Shown here in pieces: positions 1-4,740 of a stretch of 8,835 nucleotides of DNA. The stretch's first letter is position 1. Each line of letters starts with the position of its first letter. The DNA lies in the NCBI GenBank assembly GCA_035644815.1, contig DASQNU010000099.1, positions 1 to 8,835 on the forward strand, in the 5' to 3' direction. The position numbers and the translations under genes are program-made. Origin of the DNA: Brevibacillus_F sp035644815 (GTDB taxonomy: Bacteria > Bacillota > Bacilli > Brevibacillales > Brevibacillaceae). Below the pieces are notes generated by a model. That model had not been told where the DNA came from. It saw nothing but the letters and a program-made list of their open reading frames with translations, and ran no database searches.

Positions 1-164
1 GCAATCCCTGCCTCAAGCGGGATCCCCGCATCCTCCAGGATAGAAGCATTGACCGCTACGATATAAACACATGTGACAAATCCAATAAAACCAGCCAAAA
101 GCTCGCGTTGAATGGTTGTATTGTTGGCACGTAATGAGAAACGACGTTCCAACCATGTACGCAC
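1..164 (-). CDS. Purine permease, AzgA/PbuG type (NCS2), N-terminal part only
   Basis: Partial gene running off the left edge; 54 codons are visible. The translation begins VRTWLERRFSLRANN and continues with TTIQRELLAGF, then a hydrophobic helix ending in VYIVAVNASIL and EDAGIPLEAGIA. This pattern (short basic start, a 'F-L-ANNT-RE-AGFT' segment, first membrane helix with 'aYI-vVNp-IL-daG') is typical of the start of AzgA-family NCS2 transporters, which take up adenine, hypoxanthine or guanine by proton symport. I chose the GTG at 162-164 because an AAGGG ribosome binding site lies 9 bases upstream; no in-frame ATG is close. A GTG further upstream in the same frame is possible but lacks such a site. 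It is divergent from the LysR gene, which may regulate it. The substrate cannot be told from this fragment. Confidence 0.75.
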   Translation of the reverse strand, partial: MRTWLERRFSLRANNTTIQRELLAGFIGFVTCVYIVAVNASILEDAGIPLEAGI

Positions 165-211
165 GTTACTTTCCCTTCTTTCTATGATGTACACGCATAT
201 TTAACCCGGGA

Positions 212-241
212 ATTATGCTATCATAGCTAAAACGATATGAA
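212..241 (-). promoter_or_regulatory. Candidate sigma-A promoter of the leftward permease gene, with a palindrome
   Basis: On the minus strand TTCATA (236-241) and CATAAT (212-217) are spaced by 18 bases, a fair sigma-A match located about 48 bases upstream of the permease GTG. The spacer contains the palindrome GCTAT-C-ATAGC (217-227), which touches the -10 element. Such a site between a LysR-type regulator and a divergent gene is a plausible operator. The match is by eye only. Confidence 0.4.
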
Positions 242-307
242 AAATATTAAGTTAATCTGACTTTCATACTTTTTTCATATGGAAGTTTTTTCTCAAAAGG
301 AGCGGCT

Positions 308-1201
308 ATGGATATTCGTCAATTGCGTTACTTTATTGCGATCGCGGAGGAAGGGCAGATAACGGCTGCCGCCAAGCGCTTGCAGATGGCCCAACCGCCG
401 CTGAGCCAGCAGCTAAAGCAGATGGAAGATGAGCTTGGTGTCGCCTTGGTTGAACGGATCGGCAAGCGAATCGTGCTGACGGGGGCCGGTGCTACGTTAT
501 ACAAGCAAGCGCTCAACATTACCCATCAGCTGGAAGAAGCGCTGACAGAGGTAAAAGAGACAGGAGACGGACTTCGCGGCATGCTCTCCATCGGCGTCAG
601 TGCGCTGTCTGCTTATCGCTTGCCTGAGCAAATTCGCCAATATCAGCAGCACTATCCTTTGATCCGCTATCAAGTATGGAAGGGAGATACCCAGTTGCTC
701 AATGACTGGCTGGAAAAGCGTACGATCGAAGTGGCAATCGTACGGCTCCCCCATTCACTCGGAAATTGCGTGACCATTCCTTTGGAGGAGGAACCCTTCG
801 TCCTGATCGTGCCTGCCGGATCTCCTCTCTCCACAAGTACAGAGATCTCCATGCGCGAGGTTTCCCAACACCCTCTTATCATGCCCAGTACACCGGGCTT
901 AGGGATCTATGAAATGCTTACCAAGGAGTTTGCGCGCTTGGGTGTTTCGCCCCATGTTATTTGCGAATGTCCGGATATTTCGCTTACAGTCAGCTTGGTT
1001 TCAGCAGGGGTCGCTACTGCGCTGATCCCGCATTCCGCCTGGGAAACCCATAAAAATGAAAGCATTCGGTGTCTAAAAGTCACAGACACCACGGTTTCTT
1101 CCTCAGCTGCTGTGGTATGGCATGCGGAACGGCATCTGTCAAAAGCCGCACGCCACTTTATTGAGATGTTTGCGCCAAAATCAAGGGCGCCTGAACAATA
1201 A
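308..1201 (+). CDS. LysR-family transcriptional regulator
   Basis: A 297-residue protein of normal length for the LysR family. Residues 1-60 form the winged helix-turn-helix: MDIRQLRYFIAIAEEG, then the recognition region ITAAAKRLQMAQPPLSQQLKQ and LEDELG-like MEDELGVALVER. Residues about 90-290 form the two-lobed effector-binding domain, starting near GMLSIGVSA. The start is well supported by AAAAGGAG, five bases before the ATG. The family acts in the cytoplasm as DNA-binding oligomers that usually control a divergent gene in response to a small molecule. Here the divergent gene encodes a purine permease, so control of purine uptake is a reasonable inference, but the effector is unknown. The gene 26 bases downstream is probably co-transcribed. 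I do not recognise a specific orthologue. Confidence 0.93.
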   Translation: MDIRQLRYFIAIAEEGQITAAAKRLQMAQPPLSQQLKQMEDELGVALVERIGKRIVLTGAGATLYKQALNITHQLEEALTEVKETGDGLRGMLSIGVSALSAYRLPEQIRQYQQHYPLIRYQVWKGDTQLLNDWLEKRTIEVAIVRLPHSLGNCVTIPLEEEPFVLIVPAGSPLSTSTEISMREVSQHPLIMPSTPGLGIYEMLTKEFARLGVSPHVICECPDISLTVSLVSAGVATALIPHSAWETHKNESIRCLKVTDTTVSSSAAVVWHAERHLSKAARHFIEMFAPKSRAPEQ

Positions 1202-1227
1202 GAATTGAAACGAAAGGAGATCACACA

Positions 1228-2124
1228 ATGTCTGCCAATCCTGAACAAGAACAAGCTGGACTTTCCCCCACCCGTGATCGCCTCCATCTGCAAGCTGACT
1301 GTGAAAATTGCTTTGGATTGTGCTGTGTAGCACTTCCCTATGCTGCGTCCATTGATTTTGCGATGGACAAAAACGCCGGACAACCCTGTCATCATTTAAA
1401 AACCGACTTTCGCTGCAGTGTGCACAATGATTTGAGACAGATAGGCTATCGCGGATGCACTGTCTATGATTGCTTTGGTGCCGGACAAAAAGTCTCCCAA
1501 GCGACTTTCGCTGGGAAAGATTGGCGTATGGTCCCTGAATCTGCTGCACAAATGTTTGAGGTTTTCCCGCTGATGTGGCAGCTCCATGAGCTTCTCTGGT
1601 ATTTGCACGAAGCACTCACATTACAAGCAGCCCATCCGATTCACGCTGCGCTAAAACAGGCACTTGCCGAGACGGAACGGCTCACTCACCTCGATCCCGA
1701 CGCCCTGCTGAAACTGGACATCGCCGCACACCGAGCTAGCGTCAACGAGCTTCTCCTTAAAGCTAGCGAGCTGGTTCGAGCAGCTGAAATGAATCGTTCC
1801 CAAAAAGGAGATTCCCGTCGACGGAAAACCTACGGTAGAGGTGCTGATTTAATCGGAGCCAAACTGAAAGGTGCCGATCTGCGAGGCGCCAATCTGCGAG
1901 GGGCCTATCTGATCGCCGCTGATCTGAGGGAAGCCGATCTGAGACGAGCGGACCTCATCGGTGCCGATTTTCGTGACGCCGACATCCGAGGGGCAGACCT
2001 CACCGACAGCATTTTTCTGACACAGGCTCAGATCAACGCGGCGAAGGGAGATGCCAGCACCAAGCTCCCCTCCTCTCTCACTCGTCCACCACACTGGTCT
2101 ACACACAAAGAGCGTGAATCCTAA
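1228..2124 (+). CDS. Cysteine-rich domain / pentapeptide-repeat protein
   Basis: A 298-residue protein in two parts. The N-terminal module (about 20-95) has eight cysteines at 25, 28, 32, 33, 54, 63, 77 and 82, in the arrangement CENCFGLCC, then C, then C, then GCTVYDCFGAGQ. This resembles putative zinc- or iron-chelating Cys modules and is probably a metal or cluster site. A helical linker (about 100-195) follows. Residues 206-260 are 11 uninterrupted pentapeptides of the A(D/N)LxX type (ADLIG, AKLKG, ADLRG, ANLRG and so on), expected to fold as a short right-handed quadrilateral beta-helix. There is no signal peptide or membrane segment, so it is likely cytoplasmic. AAAGGAG lies eight bases before the ATG. 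It is probably co-transcribed with the LysR gene. Its biological role is unknown; the repeat length is shorter than in gyrase-protecting proteins such as Qnr. Confidence 0.85.
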   Translation: MSANPEQEQAGLSPTRDRLHLQADCENCFGLCCVALPYAASIDFAMDKNAGQPCHHLKTDFRCSVHNDLRQIGYRGCTVYDCFGAGQKVSQATFAGKDWRMVPESAAQMFEVFPLMWQLHELLWYLHEALTLQAAHPIHAALKQALAETERLTHLDPDALLKLDIAAHRASVNELLLKASELVRAAEMNRSQKGDSRRRKTYGRGADLIGAKLKGADLRGANLRGAYLIAADLREADLRRADLIGADFRDADIRGADLTDSIFLTQAQINAAKGDASTKLPSSLTRPPHWSTHKERES

Positions 2125-2142
2125 TCCGGACTCACGCTCTTT
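2107..2142. terminator. Bidirectional terminator between convergent genes
   Basis: AAAGAGCGTGA (2107-2117) and TCACGCTCTTT (2132-2142) form an 11-bp stem with a 14-base loop. It overlaps the last codons of the pentapeptide gene, whose TAA stop (2122-2124) sits in the loop, and lies 15 bases past the pbuX stop. The outer A/T pairs give a short T run on either strand, so it can serve both converging transcripts. The T tails are short, so its strength is uncertain. Confidence 0.75.
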
Positions 2143-2156
2143 CTTCACGGTTCCCC

Positions 2157-3458
2157 TTACCCAACCTTTGCAGCAGGCTGCTGTGTCGGCACCGCCATTT
2201 TCTTGTTATGCACCAACAGCAGATTAAGCACCACTGCCGTCACTGACCCTGTCACAATGCCACTTTGCAGCAGCATCTTAGCCATTTCAGGGAGCTGATC
2301 AAAAATTTGCGGCACCGCTGCGGAGCCGAGACCTACCCCGATACTGCAAGCCGCGATCAGCAGATTTTCATTTTGGCTAAAATCGACGTTGGACAATATA
2401 TTGATACCAGAAGCGACTACCATGCCAAACATCGCGATCATCGCACCGCCCAACACCGGATTCGGAATTACTGTAGTCAGCGCTGCCAGCTTCGGTAACA
2501 ACCCGAGCACGACCAGAATTCCACCCGCAGCTACAATCACATCACGAGTTTTTACCCGCGTCAGCGATACCAACCCTACATTCTGCGAGAAAGCGGTGTA
2601 TGGGAATGCGTTGAAGATCCCACCGAGCAAGATCGCTACCCCTTCCGCACGAAGTCCCTTTACGATATCCTTTTCCCCAATCTCTCTTTCCGTTACTTTT
2701 CCCAATGCAATATACACACCTGTTGACTCGACCATGCTAATGATGGCAACCAAAATCATTGTCAGAATGGCGACAATATTAAATTCCGGTACACCGAAAT
2801 AAAACGGCTGAACGATATTGAACCAGGATGCTTCCGATACGGTTGCAAAGCTGACCATTCCCATGAAATAGGCAACGGCAGTCCCTGCCACCAATCCGAT
2901 TAATACCGAAATCGCACGAATAAAGCCTGTAGACAGACGATTAACAAGTAAAATAAGGACGAGAGTTCCAAACGCAAGCAAGAGATTGCGAGGCTGACCA
3001 AAATCAGGGCTTCCTTGACCGCCTGCGACGTTATTCATCGCGACGGGGATCAGCGATAATCCAATGATGGTGACGACCGAACCGGTAACCACGGTCGGAA
3101 AGAACCGCAATAGCTTTCCAAAGAGCGAGGCCGCCAAAAAGACAAAGATACCCGACACTATAATCGCACCATAGGCGGTAGCCAGATTGGACGTCATCGA
3201 GATCGCAATGATCGGACCCACTGCTGTAAACGTACATCCCAGCACAACCGGTAAACGAATGCCCAGATAACGAGTACCCAGCACTTGCAAAAGCGTCGCA
3301 ATCCCGCATGTGAACAGGTCAGCTGCGATCAGATACGCCATCTGTGCGGGGCTCAGCTTGAGCGCTCCCCCGATAATTAAAGGCACGACCACCGCTCCCG
3401 CATACATGGCCAGTACATGCTGTAGTCCCAGCGTAAACGTTTTTTGCTTCGATAACAT
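2157..3458 (-). CDS. pbuX: Xanthine permease (NCS2/NAT family)
   Basis: A 433-residue integral membrane transporter, expected to import xanthine with protons. Numbering is from the ATG at 3456-3458. The family signatures are visible: the QH motif GLQHVLAMYAG in helix 1 (11-21), the conserved glutamate region SMVESTGVY (241-249), and the NAT signature SQNVGLVSLTRV (291-302). About 12-14 hydrophobic segments fill the rest, and the tail (418-433) is short and polar. I prefer the ATG over a GTG at 3477-3479 because GAGAGGGG lies about 11 bases before the ATG and inside the longer version. It follows xpt by 39 bases and is thus in the same riboswitch-controlled operon, as in Bacillus subtilis. The order xpt then pbuX supports xanthine over uracil or urate as the substrate. 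Confidence 0.9.
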   Translation of the reverse strand: MLSKQKTFTLGLQHVLAMYAGAVVVPLIIGGALKLSPAQMAYLIAADLFTCGIATLLQVLGTRYLGIRLPVVLGCTFTAVGPIIAISMTSNLATAYGAIIVSGIFVFLAASLFGKLLRFFPTVVTGSVVTIIGLSLIPVAMNNVAGGQGSPDFGQPRNLLLAFGTLVLILLVNRLSTGFIRAISVLIGLVAGTAVAYFMGMVSFATVSEASWFNIVQPFYFGVPEFNIVAILTMILVAIISMVESTGVYIALGKVTEREIGEKDIVKGLRAEGVAILLGGIFNAFPYTAFSQNVGLVSLTRVKTRDVIVAAGGILVVLGLLPKLAALTTVIPNPVLGGAMIAMFGMVVASGINILSNVDFSQNENLLIAACSIGVGLGSAAVPQIFDQLPEMAKMLLQSGIVTGSVTAVVLNLLLVHNKKMAVPTQQPAAKVG

Positions 3459-3497
3459 CTTTCTTCGATCCCCTCTCACATATCGTTTTATCTCTGT

Positions 3498-4085
3498 TTA
3501 TTGATGAACAGGTGTTTCCGCGAATTGAATACCCTCCGGCGACATGGAGATGATCCGTGCCAGCGACTCAATGCGGATTCCTCTTTGTTCCAGCAAGCCA
3601 CGACCTTCCTGAAAGCTTTTTTCGATCACGGCGCCAACGCCGACCAAGTGGGCGCCTGCTTCCTTGACAATATCCGTCAAACCAACCAAGGCAGCTCCTG
3701 TCGCTAAGAAGTCATCCACGATCAAGATGCGGTCTTCAGCGGACAAATATTGGCGAGAGACACTGATCTGGTATTGCTCCTGCCGTGTAAACGAATAGAC
3801 TGGTGCAGAAAAGACTTCTTCCGTCAATGTCACGGCTTTCTTCTTTTTGGCGTACACAAAGGGCACTTGAAGGGCAAACGCGGTTGCCATGGCAAAATGA
3901 ATTCCACTTGCTTCAATCGTCAATACCTTCGTAATTTTTTCTCCACCAAACCGCTCGGCAAACTCTTTTCCGATCTCCATCGTCAAGAGTGGATCCACTT
4001 GATGGTTCAAGAAGGCATCCAGTTTTAAAACATGGCTGGACAAGACCTTGCCATCTCTCTGGATTCGCTCTTGCAAACTTTTCAT
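3498..4085 (-). CDS. xpt: Xanthine phosphoribosyltransferase
   Basis: A 195-residue enzyme (B. subtilis Xpt is almost the same length) that converts xanthine and PRPP to XMP and pyrophosphate in purine salvage. The PRPP-binding loop is clear: ILIVDDFLATGAAL at 120-133, with the two acidic residues D124 and D125. The N-terminus MKSLQERIQRDGKV and the base-recognition segment around IEASGIHFA (58-66) are typical of this family. The ribosome binding site GGAGG (4095-4099 on the plus strand as CCTCC) is nine bases from the ATG. It is the first gene of an operon with pbuX. Transcription into it is controlled by the tandem guanine and PRPP aptamers far upstream. Regulation by PRPP fits, because PRPP is a co-substrate. 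Confidence 0.95.
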   Translation of the reverse strand: MKSLQERIQRDGKVLSSHVLKLDAFLNHQVDPLLTMEIGKEFAERFGGEKITKVLTIEASGIHFAMATAFALQVPFVYAKKKKAVTLTEEVFSAPVYSFTRQEQYQISVSRQYLSAEDRILIVDDFLATGAALVGLTDIVKEAGAHLVGVGAVIEKSFQEGRGLLEQRGIRIESLARIISMSPEGIQFAETPVHQ

Positions 4086-4115
4086 TTCTGCTTTCCTCCA
4101 TTTGGTAAAAATAAG

Positions 4116-4176
4116 AAAAACTTCAATAGAAGCCCTCTCGAAGAAGTTGTCGAGTCCTTCTATAGAGGAAGTTTTT
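4116..4176. repeat. Long hairpin, terminator-like, directly upstream of the xpt ribosome binding site
   Basis: Nested complementary arms: AAAAACTTC (4116-4124) with GAAGTTTTT (4168-4176), then ATAGAAG with CTTCTAT, then CTCGA with TCGAG at the tip. On the minus strand the stem ends in GAAGTTTTT followed by CTTATTTTTA, which resembles an intrinsic terminator with its T tract. It sits about 17 bases before the xpt GGAGG. On the plus strand it also ends in a run of five T. A second copy of GAAGTTTTT at 4203-4211 could compete for the same arm. It may be a second attenuator, part of a repeat element, or a bidirectional terminator; I cannot decide which. Confidence 0.55.
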
Positions 4177-4180
4177 CATG

Positions 4181-4225
4181 CTGTATCAGGTTGATTCGTC
4201 GTGAAGTTTTTACTCTCTGATACAG
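4181..4225. repeat. Inverted repeat in the xpt leader
   Basis: CTGTATCAG (4181-4189) and CTGATACAG (4217-4225) are perfect 9-bp complements separated by 27 bases. The spacer contains GAAGTTTTT, which also occurs in the adjacent hairpin. It is part of the inverted-repeat-rich stretch between the riboswitch terminator and xpt. I know of no function for it. Confidence 0.5.
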
Positions 4226-4234
4226 TTTAGAAAA

Positions 4235-4263
4235 CTTGGCTTCGCCAAGCCTTTGGCGGAGCC
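4235..4263. repeat. GC-rich hairpin with two mutually exclusive folds
   Basis: CTTGGC-TTC-GCCAAG (4235-4249) is a compact 6-bp hairpin. The overlapping arms GGCTTCGCC (4238-4246) and GGCGGAGCC (4255-4263) give a 9-bp stem with one wobble pair. Both cannot form at once. No T tract follows on either strand, so it is not a normal terminator. Confidence 0.5.
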
Positions 4264-4276
4264 TTAGTTGCACTTA

Positions 4277-4310
4277 TGTGGATAAGAATTTTTATAAATT
4301 CTTATCCACA
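4277..4310. repeat. 34-bp palindrome containing two perfect DnaA boxes
   Basis: The 15-base arms TGTGGATAAGAATTT and AAATTCTTATCCACA are perfect complements around a 4-base centre. Each end is an exact DnaA box (TTATCCACA): one at 4302-4310 on the plus strand and one at 4277-4285 on the minus strand, facing each other 25 bp apart. The palindrome abuts the T tract of the riboswitch terminator and lies in the transcribed xpt leader. It may bind DnaA, or be a hairpin that resembles DnaA boxes by chance or repeat ancestry. Confidence 0.6.
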
Positions 4311-4378
4311 AAAAAAGCCCAGCAGGACAGTTCACTGGTTGACTACGCATCTTCCAAGTGAAACCTGTCCTCCTGGGC
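4310..4378 (-). terminator. Riboswitch-controlled intrinsic terminator of the xpt-pbuX leader
   Basis: On the minus strand GCCCAGGAGGACAGG plus TTTCACTTGG pairs with CCAGTGAA, CTGTCCT and GCTGGGC to give a stem of about 21 bp with one mismatch and small bulges, followed by seven T. The 5' arm is also the 3' part of the PRPP aptamer, so aptamer folding and terminator folding exclude each other. The loop holds CGTAGTCA (plus strand 4340-4347), complementary to the guanine aptamer P1 strand. Confidence 0.9.
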
Positions 4379-4490
4379 TTTTCTCCCTAAGGTGTTGGCT
4401 AAAAACGGGAGTCCCCGCTTGTCGCCATGCGCCGCTTGGACCTGACTCCCCATCTGTACAACAAAGATGGGAACGGAACCCTAGGCGCTC
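4360..4490 (-). ncRNA. ykkC-family aptamer, PRPP subtype
   Basis: The minus strand carries the conserved ykkC elements in order: CTAGGGTTCCG, a variable hairpin (TTCCCATCT with AGATGGGGA), AGGTCCAAG, a second hairpin (CGGG-GACT-CCCG with flanking pairs), ACACC, GGGAGAAAAGCCCAGG and GGACAGGTTTC. P1 is GCGCC with GGCGC (4484-4488 and 4429-4433). The family includes guanidine-I, ppGpp, PRPP and nucleoside-diphosphate sensors. The extended 3' segment after AAGCCCAGG closely follows the PRPP-type aptamer I recall from Thermoanaerobacter, and the guanine aptamer and purine salvage genes support PRPP. ppGpp is the main alternative. Ligand binding would hold the terminator 5' arm and turn the operon on. 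Confidence 0.85.
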
Positions 4491-4495
4491 TTTCA

Positions 4496-4562
4496 CTCGT
4501 AGTCAGACGATTTACGGTCATCCGGTAGAAACTTATGGGCCATATTCCCAAAATTATACGAG
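4496..4562 (-). ncRNA. Guanine riboswitch aptamer (purine class)
   Basis: A 67-base purine aptamer on the minus strand. P1 is CTCGTA with TACGAG; P2 is TGGG with CCCA enclosing the loop AATATGG; then GTTTCTACCGG; P3 is CGGATG with CGTCTG enclosing ACCGTAAAT, which is identical to the B. subtilis xpt loop. The specificity base before the P1 3' strand (opposite G4502) is C, which selects guanine, hypoxanthine or xanthine rather than adenine. It lies only five bases upstream of the PRPP aptamer. Its P1 3' strand can instead pair with the terminator, which explains repression by guanine. Confidence 0.96.
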
Positions 4563-4569
4563 CCGATAT
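4562..4569 (+). promoter_or_regulatory. Possible sigma-D (motility) -10 element for the chemoreceptor gene
   Basis: GCCGATAT is an exact match to the sigma-D -10 consensus of Bacillus, on the strand of the chemoreceptor gene and about 170 bases upstream of it. The expected TAAA -35 element is poor here (TATT at the right distance). A second weaker candidate is TAAT (4671-4674), 16 bases, TACGATAT (4691-4698), closer to the gene. One of these may drive it, but neither is complete. Confidence 0.3.
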
Positions 4570-4588
4570 GCAGTTACGACTTTTTCCT

Positions 4589-4618
4589 ACTCTAACACAA
4601 TTAACACCGAAGCCTCAA
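4589..4618 (-). promoter_or_regulatory. Candidate sigma-A promoter of xpt-pbuX
   Basis: On the minus strand TTGAGG (4613-4618) and TAGAGT (4589-4594) are spaced by 18 bases, and TGT precedes the -10 as an extended -10 element. Transcription would start near 4582, about 20 bases before the guanine aptamer, which is the usual distance. Both boxes are imperfect, so this is tentative. Confidence 0.45.
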
Positions 4619-4645
4619 GAGCCAAAAATAGACTTATCTTTTTTC

Positions 4646-4661
4646 GCAATATTCATATTGC
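4646..4661. promoter_or_regulatory. Palindrome GCAATAT-TC-ATATTGC between divergent genes
   Basis: Two perfect 7-base arms around a 2-base centre, in the stretch between the xpt promoter and the chemoreceptor gene. The size and symmetry suit a dimeric regulator or a small hairpin. It does not match the PurR box as I know it. No regulator is identified. Confidence 0.35.
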
Positions 4662-4740
4662 AGGCGGTTTTAATAGGTCTTTTTATATGGTACGATATAC
4701 CTATTAATCCTATAGCAAAATTAGGAAAGGAAGGGAACAA

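Noticed and set aside
1181..1615. Minus-strand open frames over the LysR end and the start of the pentapeptide gene
   Set aside because: Shadow frames opposite two well-supported genes, without a ribosome binding site or recognisable domain.
1840..2010. Short tandem repeats in DNA resembling a repeat array or CRISPR
   Set aside because: The period is 15 bases and in frame with the pentapeptide repeats. It is protein-level repetition with no spacers.
4401..4451. Apparent terminator GGGAGTC with GACTCCC followed by TTTTT on the minus strand
   Set aside because: The same bases fit better as the two hairpins of the ykkC-type aptamer. The T run pairs with an A-rich strand in the second hairpin, and the conserved aptamer elements surround it.
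4436..4509. Pairing of the guanine aptamer GTCTGACT with AGTCAGGT inside the PRPP aptamer
   Set aside because: It would disrupt the PRPP aptamer when guanine is absent, contrary to the expected logic, and it is shorter than the pairing to the terminator. It could still form transiently.
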